A stretch of DNA of 64,000 nucleotides from the NCBI GenBank assembly GCA_910578465.1, contig CAJTPW010000001.1, forward strand, positions 434,001 through 498,000, in the 5' to 3' direction. The notes beneath the pieces were generated by a model that saw only the letters and a program-made list of their open reading frames with translations, did no database searches and was not told the origin of the DNA. The position numbers and the translations under genes were made by a program. Shown in pieces: positions 35,717 to 43,684 of this stretch (position 1 is the first letter of the stretch; every line of letters begins with the position of its first letter). The DNA is from an uncultured Vampirovibrio sp. (GTDB taxonomy: Bacteria; Cyanobacteriota; Vampirovibrionia; Gastranaerophilales; Gastranaerophilaceae).

Positions 35717-36442
35717 TTAAGCTTTTCCACTACGGGGTTTTGGTTCTTCTTTTTTTGTTTTGTTTCCCGCCTTGTCAAAAAACCAGACTGTGGGTTTCTC
35801 GCCGTTATAAGATTCTTCCTGAAGCATAATTTTTCCGTCTTTAAATCTCGAAACAAATTTTGCTATGCCGTCCCCCTGTACGATTTCAAGATATACAGGC
35901 TGTCCTTTGCGGCTTACTTCCGTAACGGAATTTAAGAACTTTTCACACTCATGAACAGGCAGCTGCTTTACTGTTTCAGGGTCCAGTTCGCTGCCTTGTA
36001 TGTTTGTCCTGATTACAACTTCTTCACCCTGTTTTACGGGAATTCTTGTCTCATAAAGTTTTCCATCTTTGAAAACACTTTTTCTTGTTGTTTCAACGTC
36101 TGCCGAATATTCATACATTATACTTTTGTTATCGGCCGTATTTATAATTTTTACCTCGGAGCCGTCTTCTCTTGTTGTGCTTCCTTCTTCATAAAGGCTT
36201 TCCACCTCTTTGATTGTTTGTGCCGCACTGTTAAGGATTTCATTAAGAGCTTTAATCTCATCTTCTCTGCTAATTGATTGTGCTGCAAGGGCTTGAGCCG
36301 CATTTGCTTTTGCAGCGGTTTCCATTGCCTGCATTATGTCAATATTGCGCGATGTTTCAGTTTGTTTTGAGGGCTCCGTTTGTGCTCTTTGACCGAAATG
36401 CGGATAATTATTGATATTGTTAATGCTAATTTTTGAAATCAT
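35717..36442 (-). CDS. Orphan protein, paralogue A, with N-terminal FxG-type motif
   Basis: Not recognised; 241 residues, no signal peptide or membrane segment. The N-terminus reads INNYPHFGQ. An Ala-rich helix follows (about 38-65), then a domain with LYEEGSTTREDGSEVKI, MYEYS and RKSVFKDGKLYETRIP, and a C-terminal beta-rich region ending in a basic tail. The central domain is clearly homologous to the neighbouring gene at 36590-37168. AAAGGAG lies before the ATG. The two genes are tandem duplicates that have diverged outside this domain. Confidence 0.75.
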   Translation of the reverse strand: MISKISINNINNYPHFGQRAQTEPSKQTETSRNIDIMQAMETAAKANAAQALAAQSISREDEIKALNEILNSAAQTIKEVESLYEEGSTTREDGSEVKIINTADNKSIMYEYSADVETTRKSVFKDGKLYETRIPVKQGEEVVIRTNIQGSELDPETVKQLPVHECEKFLNSVTEVSRKGQPVYLEIVQGDGIAKFVSRFKDGKIMLQEESYNGEKPTVWFFDKAGNKTKKEEPKPRSGKA

Positions 36443-36589
36443 TATATCTCCTTTGTGGTGTAAAAATTGAAAAAACTTAATTTTTCAATTTATTCAGATG
36501 GCGTATTATTAATATTATCAAATCAAAATAATATGTAAAGCCCCTGCTTAAAGGTGTTTAAAGGTTTTTATCTTTAAAGCTTTTAAAGG

Positions 36590-37168
36590 TTAACCCATAA
36601 AGGATGCAATATGCCCGTCTTCATCAAAATTGATTTTTGTTTCTATATGTCCTTTGCCGCTTTTATCCCCACTTGTGATTTCAAACATTTTCAATGTTTT
36701 ACCGTCTTCGTAAGTTTGTATGATAATCTGTCTTGTTTCATTGTCATTGTTCTCCAGGGGGATTCTTACTTCATAAAGTTTTCCGTCCTTGAAGATGCTT
36801 TTTCTTGTCGGTTGTGCAAAATCAGAATATTCATACATCAGCTCTCTGTCGTTGTGTTCCATATCTACGATTTGGGTTCTTGAACCGTCTTTTCTTGTGC
36901 TTTCGCCCTTTTTATATAAATCTCCAACTTCGTTAATTACGGCTATTGAAGTGCTTACCACTTCGGGAAGGTTACTCACACTTATCTCTTCGGGAAAATC
37001 TTTTGCAGATATTGCCTTAAAGCTTTCTTCTTTGCCTGCTTGGCTAAGGGTAAAAGTATCTGCATTTATTTCTTTAATAGGGGCTGCTGTTCTTCCTGTA
37101 TCCTGTTTGTTCCCTTTAAAATTTATGTTTAAGTTTTTAAAATTTACCATGCTTATTGGTGTAATCAT
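36590..37168 (-). CDS. Orphan protein, paralogue B, with N-terminal FKG motif
   Basis: Not recognised; 192 residues, apparently cytosolic. The N-terminus has NINFKGN (14-20). The central domain carries LYKKGESTRKDGSRTQI, LMYEYS and RKSIFKDGKLYEVRIP, nearly the same as paralogue A. The end (KINFDEDGHIASFMG) resembles the repeated 'F..DG.I..' strands of variant-repeat proteins. AGGAG lies eight bases before the ATG. Same strand as paralogue A, 147 bases apart. Confidence 0.75.
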   Translation of the reverse strand: MITPISMVNFKNLNINFKGNKQDTGRTAAPIKEINADTFTLSQAGKEESFKAISAKDFPEEISVSNLPEVVSTSIAVINEVGDLYKKGESTRKDGSRTQIVDMEHNDRELMYEYSDFAQPTRKSIFKDGKLYEVRIPLENNDNETRQIIIQTYEDGKTLKMFEITSGDKSGKGHIETKINFDEDGHIASFMG

Positions 37169-37277
37169 CAGGTTTTCTCCTTTTTTTGTGTATCTTTATA
37201 AAAATCCTGATTTTTTATCTTTGCCAAAAGTTTTTTTAATAATCTCGTTTTGTTATAAAATTTTACATTTGAAATAT

Positions 37278-37317
37278 AAAAAAATACCACCGTCCGTTAA
37301 GACAGAGGTATTTTTTT
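37278..37317 (-). terminator. terminator of the 48-aa membrane protein gene
   Basis: An 11-bp perfect stem (37278-37288 with 37307-37317; TACC/GGTA core inside A/T arms) with an 18-nt loop. On the minus strand it ends in a run of U residues, 20 bases after the small gene's stop. Confidence 0.7.
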
Positions 37318-37338
37318 GGTTGGTTCTTCTTAAATTTT

Positions 37339-37485
37339 TTACGCGCTGAATGCTGATACAATTGGTGCAGATACATTGCTTTGGCCAAGTGTACTGTTAA
37401 TGTAAACAAATGTCCAGGAGAACATAATGATTGTCATAATCAGCAAACCCGCAAGAAGAAAGTTGACCACTTTTGCTTCGCTCAT
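37339..37485 (-). CDS. Small single-pass membrane protein (48 aa)
   Basis: A 48-residue protein starting MSEAKVVNFLLAGLLIMTII. Residues 6-29 form one clear membrane helix; the C-terminal 18 residues are Ser/Val/Ala-rich. GGAG lies five bases before the ATG and a strong terminator follows the stop, so it is a complete transcription unit. Not recognised; small membrane proteins of this kind often modulate larger complexes. It begins MSE like the next small gene upstream. Confidence 0.65.
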   Translation of the reverse strand: MSEAKVVNFLLAGLLIMTIIMFSWTFVYINSTLGQSNVSAPIVSAFSA

Positions 37486-37517
37486 AAAAACTCCGTTTTC
37501 TTGCGTTTTCAGGACTT

Positions 37518-37551
37518 AAAATATGGCAGGTGAAGAGAGAGGCGCCATTTT
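37518..37551 (-). terminator. probable terminator of the 60-aa gene
   Basis: Minus-strand AAAATGGC (37544-37551) pairs with GCCATATTTT (37518-37527) across a 16-nt loop, with a small bulge in the right arm, ending in U residues. Confidence 0.45.
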
Positions 37552-37640
37552 AATTCCTGATAAAGTAACCCTTTTGTTAAGTACTTTTTGCTAGTTGAAA
37601 TTAACGCTGACTTTGAGATAATCTTTTGGCTGTTTGATTT

Positions 37641-37823
37641 CTAGCCCCAGCCAAGTTCTCTGCATCCTTCCGGAACCTGACCTTTGTTAAGATCAACGTT
37701 GTTTCCGAATGCGGATTGGTCAAAACGTGCTGCAACGCCTGTTGTGTCTTGCATGTCTTTTTCTCTGGCGTAGCTTGCGCCGCTAACTGAAGAAATACCT
37801 GATAAGCTGCCAAATTCGCTCAT
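37641..37823 (-). CDS. Small orphan protein (60 aa)
   Basis: A 60-residue protein, Gly/Ser-rich at the N-terminus (MSEFGSLSGISSVSGASYA), with no membrane segment and a C-terminal PEGCRELGWG containing its only cysteine. AAGGAG lies eight bases before the ATG, which supports translation. Not recognised. A peptide precursor or a small structural protein is possible; no maturation enzyme is next to it. An overlapping frame (37601-37813) lacks this ribosome site and is rejected. Confidence 0.6.
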   Translation of the reverse strand: MSEFGSLSGISSVSGASYAREKDMQDTTGVAARFDQSAFGNNVDLNKGQVPEGCRELGWG

Positions 37824-37967
37824 TTCTACTACTCCTTTGTTCTTTTTTGCAAATTTTTAATTTGCTCCTCGTACATATATAAAAACGATATACTTTTCCC
37901 TATTTCACAAAGGAAAAATTTTGTTACAAAGCTTAACAAAACTGATTTTTAATGAGCGGATAAGGCT

Positions 37968-38054
37968 TTTATATGGGTATTTATGCGGGTGTTTATATGG
38001 ATTGTTTATGGGTTTTGTACAGGTTTTATATGGGTTTTATATGGGTTTTATATG
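37968..38054. repeat. degenerate 11-12-bp tandem repeat
   Basis: About eight units of the type TTTATATGGGT. The last three (GGTTTTATATG at 38022-38032, 38033-38043 and 38044-38054) are identical; earlier ones diverge. It lies between the U32 gene stop and the 60-aa gene. Frames through it give only repetitive hydrophobic peptides, so it is not called as coding. Confidence 0.75.
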
Positions 38055-38059
38055 GCGCG

Positions 38060-40069
38060 TTAATTTTCTTTTATTACCATTTCACAATTTTTACAATCGA
38101 AATTAAGCGGATATTTTTGTCCTTTTTCATCAACAAGAAAAAGTGCACCTGTTTCTTTGGGGCTGTTTTTCAGACACATATTAAGGGTGTATCTGATACA
38201 GTGCTTTGTGCGCATAAGTTCTGCCTTTTTAATGCTCATGGCGTTTTGTGCGTCTTTCGGGTTTTGTTGGCAGGTATTGGAAATGTGGTTTTTAAGCGGT
38301 TTTCTTCCATCTTCAAAAGATGTCTCTAAGACGCTGCAGCCGCATTTTTCATAAAAACTTTGAGCTGCCCTATTGTGTACATTTAGTCTGTAGTCACCTT
38401 CGTTTTTAGGAAATTTTGCAGGAGAGATTTGTTTTTGTCTTTCGGGCATATAGCTTTCAAGTCTTAAATTCATAAGGTTTTCAAGAATTTTTCTTCGAAG
38501 TTCGTTAATCTCGCTTTTTGGAAGAAAGTAAATTTCATCATCCGTAAATTCAACGCTGCTTGTATAAAAATCCGAACCCCCTGTTTTTTGAAGCGCTTCA
38601 GCCCATGCTTTTTTCTGGGCATCTTTGTTTTTAGCGGGCTCGTTTGCGTTAAATTCAAATCTTATTAGATATTCATCCTCATCCTGTGCTTCGATATATC
38701 CTTTGAATACTTTAAAATTTACACCAATCTGCCTTTTTGCCTTCAAGTTTTTCAGCGCGTTTTCAAATTTCGAGTCTTTATTCCTGAAGATTTCACAACC
38801 TATCTGAATTTTCGGCATAACATTCGGGTAGATTTTTTCTTCAATACACTGTCCATCTTTTTTTGCATACTCTTTTTTAACGGAATTTACAAGCAGGCCG
38901 CATAATTTTTCTTTCTCAACATAGCAAAGTCCGTCCTGCGGGTGGATTTCAACCCCTTTTCTTGCAGGTGAAATCGTGAAATAATTTTTGCCGACAAATT
39001 TTACCCGTCCTAAAAATTCACCTTTTGAATTCGGTGTATCAAAGTTCCAAATTCCTTTTTGTAAAACGGGGTTTTTATCCTTAAAGTTTGCGCCCGTTCT
39101 TTTGCCTGATAGAAAATAATCGCAAAAATCTCTGTTAAAACTTTTTGTTGGGTTTGGTTCAAATACTTTCCCTTCTTTTTTTTCAGGCAGGAAAATTTTT
39201 CCCGAAGAGCTTTTTTTAAGTCCTTTTTTTCTTAATATTTCATCAAGCGCCCGCCTGTAATAGAGTACGGTATTTTTTATGTAATTTGAATCTTTCAGCC
39301 TGCCTTCAATTTTAAATGATGTAACACCAATATCAATAAGTTCTTCAAGGCTATCCTTTGCCATAAAATCTTTTAAACTTAAAAGGTATTTATCTTTTGC
39401 AATTATCTTCCCTTTTTCATCAATAAGGCTGTATTTTTTTCTGCATGCCTGTGCGCATTCGCCTCTGTTTGCGCTTCTTTTACCTATTTTGTGGCTCAAA
39501 TAACACTGCCCTGAGTATGAAACGCATAACGCGCCGTGAATAAAGGTTTCTATTTCAAGGTTTGTGTCGTGACAGATATTTTTAATTTGACTTAAAGACA
39601 ATTCCCGCGCCAAAATTGCGCGCTCTATTCCAAGCTTTTCAAAAAACTTTACCTTTTCTTTTTCCCTGTTATCGCACTGTGTGCTTGCAATAAGCTTGAT
39701 ATCGGGCAGTTTGCCGTCATATGCGGCCTGTAAAATTCCAAAATCCTGAAAAATTATTCCGTCCGCCCGGATTTTATGTAGCTTTTTAATGAGTTCAATT
39801 GCTTCCAAAAGCTCGTTATCGGTTAAAATTGTGTTAGTTGTAACATAAATTTTTACATTAAATTTGTGTGCATAATTTATAATTTCTTTAATATCATCAA
39901 GGGAATTGCAGGCATTTTTCCTTGCCCCGAAGAGGTTTGCGCCTATATAAACACTGTCTGCACCAAAATCTATAGCCGTATATGCACATTCCTTATTTTG
40001 TGCGGGTGCCAAAAGCTCGAGTTTGCAGGCTTTTTTATTATTTTTTTGTTTCAGAAATTCTTTTTCCAT
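38060..40069 (-). CDS. Peptidase U32 family protein
   Basis: U32 proteins include RlhA, which hydroxylates 23S rRNA C2501, and ubiquinone-hydroxylation factors; many are annotated as collagenase-like. The 669-residue protein starts LELLAPAQNKECAYTAIDFGAD, and carries the U32 signature ETFIHGALCVSYSGQCYLS, followed by NRGECAQACRKKY, whose cysteines with the signature's form the iron-sulfur site. SFKIEGRLK and a C-terminal DUF3656-like region (about 370-520) make it the RlhA type. The extra C-terminal ~100 residues contain a second Cys-rich piece (CQQNPKDAQNAM to MCLKNSP). Exact target not decided. Confidence 0.85.
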   Translation of the reverse strand: MEKEFLKQKNNKKACKLELLAPAQNKECAYTAIDFGADSVYIGANLFGARKNACNSLDDIKEIINYAHKFNVKIYVTTNTILTDNELLEAIELIKKLHKIRADGIIFQDFGILQAAYDGKLPDIKLIASTQCDNREKEKVKFFEKLGIERAILARELSLSQIKNICHDTNLEIETFIHGALCVSYSGQCYLSHKIGKRSANRGECAQACRKKYSLIDEKGKIIAKDKYLLSLKDFMAKDSLEELIDIGVTSFKIEGRLKDSNYIKNTVLYYRRALDEILRKKGLKKSSSGKIFLPEKKEGKVFEPNPTKSFNRDFCDYFLSGKRTGANFKDKNPVLQKGIWNFDTPNSKGEFLGRVKFVGKNYFTISPARKGVEIHPQDGLCYVEKEKLCGLLVNSVKKEYAKKDGQCIEEKIYPNVMPKIQIGCEIFRNKDSKFENALKNLKAKRQIGVNFKVFKGYIEAQDEDEYLIRFEFNANEPAKNKDAQKKAWAEALQKTGGSDFYTSSVEFTDDEIYFLPKSEINELRRKILENLMNLRLESYMPERQKQISPAKFPKNEGDYRLNVHNRAAQSFYEKCGCSVLETSFEDGRKPLKNHISNTCQQNPKDAQNAMSIKKAELMRTKHCIRYTLNMCLKNSPKETGALFLVDEKGQKYPLNFDCKNCEMVIKEN

Positions 40070-40089
40070 ATTATAAGAAGGTTACAAAC

Positions 40090-40118
40090 TTGCACAATAT
40101 AAAGTTTCTAATTAAAAT
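40090..40118 (+). promoter_or_regulatory. possible leaderless promoter for the 40125 gene
   Basis: TTGCAC (40090-40095) and TAAAAT (40113-40118) are 17 bases apart, and the -10 ends six bases before the ATG. Transcription would start at or next to the start codon. Confidence 0.4.
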
Positions 40119-40124
40119 AACATT

Positions 40125-40727
40125 ATGTCAATTTTAGATTTTAAATCGGAAAACGAAGTGCTTTTTGACCCCGGTTTTTCTGCCTCTGTCGCAAGAGTTT
40201 CGGGGAATATTGAGTACATGTATTCGGCCTTTACAAGCATTATTTCTGTCAAACAGAAAAAGTTTCAGTTTTCAATTCTCTATCCTAAATTTTTAAAAGC
40301 CATAGAGGAAAATGTTGCTTTTTATCTTGGCTGTATGCTTTGGGGTGTGTATTTAAAATCAATTCAGGGTAAAGAAATCATAAACAACCCTTGTTTAAAT
40401 ACGGAATTTGATGATGAATCTTATTTTGAAGTAGATTTCTTGCTTCGTTTTGTAAAAGAAGGCTTAAACCGTGATGCGAAGTATTATTTAAACAAAACAT
40501 ACGTATCAAACCCTTTATATATAAAGATTTTGGAAAATTACAGAGAATTTTTAACTGCAAATAAAGGCTTTATTGGTGTTCAAAAAACTGACGATATCTG
40601 TATTCCGACTGCTTTGAAAACTCCATCAAAGGCAGATATTGAAGAGATTTATAACTGTATATATTCTGCGGTACAAAATGACGATGTTTCCGTATTGTTT
40701 AACGTTGCAGATAAAATTATTGCCTGA
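40125..40727 (+). CDS. Orphan cytosolic protein (200 aa)
   Basis: Not recognised. The 200-residue protein has alternating hydrophobic and acidic segments, no signal peptide and no clear membrane helix (FYLGCMLWGVYLKSI is amphipathic). No Shine-Dalgarno sequence is seen; the mRNA may be leaderless. It begins a run of plus-strand orphans (to 41506) and is divergent from the U32 gene. Confidence 0.65.
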   Translation: MSILDFKSENEVLFDPGFSASVARVSGNIEYMYSAFTSIISVKQKKFQFSILYPKFLKAIEENVAFYLGCMLWGVYLKSIQGKEIINNPCLNTEFDDESYFEVDFLLRFVKEGLNRDAKYYLNKTYVSNPLYIKILENYREFLTANKGFIGVQKTDDICIPTALKTPSKADIEEIYNCIYSAVQNDDVSVLFNVADKIIA

Positions 40728-40763
40728 TAAAATGCTTGGTTGCGGCATTTGAAAATAACGCTT

Positions 40764-40919
40764 ATGTATAAAAAAAAGAAAAATAAAAAGTTTGAAATCG
40801 ATATAAAAAATATGGGCGTTGATATTGATAAAAACGAATACAGGGAAATTGTATTATCTAACACAAACAGGCCTGATGTAATTTTTAATGTCAAAAAATA
40901 TAAAAATAATACAAAATAA
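40764..40919 (+). CDS. Possible small basic protein (51 aa)
   Basis: A 51-codon frame, very lysine-rich at the start (MYKKKKNKKFEIDIKNMGVD) with a mixed beta-like remainder. No ribosome site is visible and base composition alone could produce it. Listed because it fills an otherwise empty 250-base gap in the same direction as its neighbours. Confidence 0.3.
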   Translation: MYKKKKNKKFEIDIKNMGVDIDKNEYREIVLSNTNRPDVIFNVKKYKNNTK

Positions 40920-40978
40920 GCAGGTAAATTTTTGGAAGAAATGGTATACTAAACCTAAAACAAGACGGAGTTTATTTT

Positions 40979-41506
40979 TTGCAAAGTAAAAAGGAACAAT
41001 TTGAAATATTATCAAAAGAGCTTCTTGGCAAATTGGCTGATGTGAGTGTTAATTCGGAGCTTTTCTTTCCGTTCGGGTACTTTATGCCGGAGGAGTTTGA
41101 AGAAAAATATTTCTACAAAGGCCTTGTAATGCGCACTATAACCATTCGAAACATGATTGTTATTGATAACTCTTTTAAAAAATTTCAAATCTTCCCCACC
41201 CATGATGTTATGAAAACATATATCGAAACGCAGAAAGAACTGCTTGCAGATTGGATTTCAGAGGCTTGCGAAGAATTTTATAAAATGTATGACTTCAAAG
41301 AGGATAAAAAGGCTGTAGAGCTTGAATTTGAGGACTTTAAAAAGATTATTTATCAAATCAGGGATGATATTAATAAGCTTTCAATGTCTGCGATAAAAGA
41401 AATCTGCAGTTCCGATGAGGCAAAAGCTCTTGATGGCGAATATACAGGGGCTGCAAGCGGTTTTAAAGATTTTATCCATAATACAATTTCAAACTTGTTT
41501 AAATAA
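40979..41506 (+). CDS. Orphan protein (175 aa), TTG start
   Basis: Not recognised. 175 residues, mostly helical and acidic, without signal peptide. PFGYFMPEEFEEKYFYKGL and IFPTHDVMKTYIETQKELL are the most distinctive parts. GGAG (40967-40970) lies eight bases before the TTG at 40979, which fixes the start. It follows the other orphans and converges on pgeF. Confidence 0.65.
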   Translation: MQSKKEQFEILSKELLGKLADVSVNSELFFPFGYFMPEEFEEKYFYKGLVMRTITIRNMIVIDNSFKKFQIFPTHDVMKTYIETQKELLADWISEACEEFYKMYDFKEDKKAVELEFEDFKKIIYQIRDDINKLSMSAIKEICSSDEAKALDGEYTGAASGFKDFIHNTISNLFK

Positions 41507-41509
41507 TTT

Positions 41510-42352
41510 TTATCCCAATTTTAAAACCATGCTGATTCTGTTTGTTGTTTTGTTTTCTCTTCTGTAAGAAAATAAAATGTCGTTATTTCTATATGTCTTA
41601 AAATGGCATATATCAACGGTTTTTACCCCTTCTTCCATTAGCTGCACGGCATTAATCTTTGCAAGATCGGGGAAAGATTTTGCACTGTCCGAATTTACAA
41701 GTAAGCTCCCGGTGAGCTTTCCTTCGGGAGTTTCTTTGAATTTGAAAAGCCCTTCCTGATTTTGAACAGTGTTTTTTAGCGCTTCATAAACCTCCATTCC
41801 CGATTCAAAGTCTTCTTGTCCTATGCAGGGGCCGATTACAGCAATTATATCTTTAGGATTTGAATTAAATTCTTTTTTCATAAGGGACACCCCTTTTCTT
41901 GAAATTGCGCCTGCAGTGCCTCTCCAGCCCGCGTGCAGTCCTGCTGCCGTATGGTTTTTGGGGTCATATAAAAGTACGGGTGTACAGTCTGCAAAATGCA
42001 AAACGGTTGCGGTATCTGCCTTGTGGAGAATTATTCCGTCCGTATCATTGAAAATTTCCGGTGGTTTGGATTTGTCCGTATCCTTATTCTCCTTATTTAA
42101 AGCGGGTTTTTCAGGGCAAATTACTATATTTGTACTGTGGGTTTGTTTTATTTTGAAAAAATTTTCCCGATTTGCGCCGATGTGGTTTAAAACCGTTTCC
42201 AGATTTGAATTTGCGGCATTTTCAAGTTTCGGGTCGTTTGTTTTTATGAAACTTTCTTTTGTTGTAAAAAAGTGTTGAAAATTTGGCTCAAATTCAATAA
42301 GTACGCTGCTTTTTAAGATTTTTTTGCCTTTTATATTATCAAAATAAAACAT
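41510..42352 (-). CDS. pgeF: Peptidoglycan editing factor PgeF (laccase-domain protein)
   Basis: YfiH/PgeF family, thought to remove wrongly built UDP-MurNAc-L-Ser or act as a purine nucleoside phosphorylase. 280 residues. Metal-site motifs: DGIILHKADTATVLHFADCTPVLLYDP (in part: FADCTPVLL, with Cys), AAGLHAGWRGT (His) and IGPCIGQEDFESG, then ICHFKTYRNNDILFSYRR near the end. aroA lies just upstream on the same strand. Confidence 0.9.
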   Translation of the reverse strand: MFYFDNIKGKKILKSSVLIEFEPNFQHFFTTKESFIKTNDPKLENAANSNLETVLNHIGANRENFFKIKQTHSTNIVICPEKPALNKENKDTDKSKPPEIFNDTDGIILHKADTATVLHFADCTPVLLYDPKNHTAAGLHAGWRGTAGAISRKGVSLMKKEFNSNPKDIIAVIGPCIGQEDFESGMEVYEALKNTVQNQEGLFKFKETPEGKLTGSLLVNSDSAKSFPDLAKINAVQLMEEGVKTVDICHFKTYRNNDILFSYRRENKTTNRISMVLKLG

Positions 42353-42370
42353 TCAAAATCCTTGTTTTGA

Positions 42371-43684
42371 CTAGCTTTGCAGGTTTTCAAAAGTTTTAAG
42401 AAAGTTTGGGAATGAGGTTTCCACCCACTCGAAATCGTTAATACGACAGGGTTTTTTGCTTATTAATCCTGCAATATATCCCATCATTGCAATCCTGTGG
42501 TCATGGTAACAATCAACCTCGCAATTGCCTTCAAGAAGGCCGTTTCCGCCGTTTTTTCCATCAATTATAAAACCGTCATCAGTCGGTTCTATTTTTGCGC
42601 CGAATTTCTTCAATTCCCTTGCTACACTTGCTATTCGGTCAGATTCTTTATTCTTTAAATCGCTCGCATTTTTAATTACCGTTTTACCTTCGGCCTGTGT
42701 TGCCAAAAGTGCAATAATCGGAATTTCATCAATAAGTCTCGGGATGATTTCGCCTTCAATTTTTATTCCTTTGAGGTCGGGCGAATATTTAATTCTTATA
42801 TCGCCGATTTCCTCGCCCGAAATTTCATTCCTTGAAAGTATTTCTATGTCTGCATTCATGGCTTTTAGTACGTCAATTATCCCTGTGCGCGTGGGATTTA
42901 GCCCTATTCCTTTTAAAATAAGGTCGGAATTTTTTATGGTTGCAGCGGCAACAAGCAGGAATGCCGCGGATGATATGTCGCCTGTTACCGTCAAATCCTT
43001 TGGTATCAATGGAGTATAGCTTATGGTAGAGCCAAAAAGATTGTCTTTCCTGAATATTTTAATGTTAGAGCCGAAAAATTTCAACATTCTTTCCGAATGG
43101 TCGCGCGAAAGATGGGGTTCAAGTACTGTTGTTGCGCTTTCTCGGGTTTGCGCCCCCGCTAAAAGCAAGGCAGACTTCACTTGAGCGGAAGCTATCGGGC
43201 TAATGTATTCAATTCCGTTAAGTTTTGCCTGTTCAATGGTGAGTGGAGCCTTGCCTTCATTGCTTTTTATCCTTGCTCCCATAGCGGAAAGCGGTTCTAT
43301 AATTCTTTTCATCGGGCGTTTAGACAGGCTGACATCGCCCGTGAGGCGGCATTTGATGTTTTGTGCCGAAAGTAAACCCGTCATAAGCCGCATGGTTGTA
43401 CCCGAATTGCCGCAATACAAATCCGAAACAGGCTCCTTATAAGCATTTTGGGCGTTAAGAAAAAGCGTATTTTCATTTAAAAATTCAATTTCACAGCCGA
43501 GTGCTTTTAAAATATCAAGCGTAGCAAGGCAATCGGCACTTTTTAGAAAGTTTGAAATTTTAATTTTTCCACGCGTTAAAGAACCTATGATAAGACTTCT
43601 GTGGGACACTGATTTATCAGGCGGCACAATGGTTTCACCTTTTAAAGGGGCCGAAAAGCCTTTTGTTGCAACAACTTTACGCAT
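42371..43684 (-). CDS. aroA: 3-phosphoshikimate 1-carboxyvinyltransferase (EPSP synthase)
   Basis: Makes EPSP in the shikimate pathway. 437 residues. PPDKSVSHRSLIIGSL, CGNSGTTMRLMTGLL, SLSKRPMKRIIEPL and LSRDHSERML are active-site motifs. The RDHSE pattern is associated with class II enzymes, although the glyphosate-site loop keeps a Gly (NSGT). The ATG at 43684 is used; a TTG three codons upstream is also possible. It overlaps speE by eight bases. No other aro genes are adjacent. Confidence 0.93.
   Translation of the reverse strand: MRKVVATKGFSAPLKGETIVPPDKSVSHRSLIIGSLTRGKIKISNFLKSADCLATLDILKALGCEIEFLNENTLFLNAQNAYKEPVSDLYCGNSGTTMRLMTGLLSAQNIKCRLTGDVSLSKRPMKRIIEPLSAMGARIKSNEGKAPLTIEQAKLNGIEYISPIASAQVKSALLLAGAQTRESATTVLEPHLSRDHSERMLKFFGSNIKIFRKDNLFGSTISYTPLIPKDLTVTGDISSAAFLLVAAATIKNSDLILKGIGLNPTRTGIIDVLKAMNADIEILSRNEISGEEIGDIRIKYSPDLKGIKIEGEIIPRLIDEIPIIALLATQAEGKTVIKNASDLKNKESDRIASVARELKKFGAKIEPTDDGFIIDGKNGGNGLLEGNCEVDCYHDHRIAMMGYIAGLISKKPCRINDFEWVETSFPNFLKTFENLQS

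Noticed and set aside
36541..36590. Repeated TTTAAAGG/CTTTAAA pieces after paralogue B
   Set aside because: They can form a weak 7-bp hairpin, but it has no U-run and may simply reflect AT-rich sequence.
37921..38329. Plus-strand frames through the 11-bp repeat giving Tyr/Phe/Gly-rich hydrophobic peptides
   Set aside because: They are products of the repeat and of the antisense of the U32 gene, with no ribosome site.
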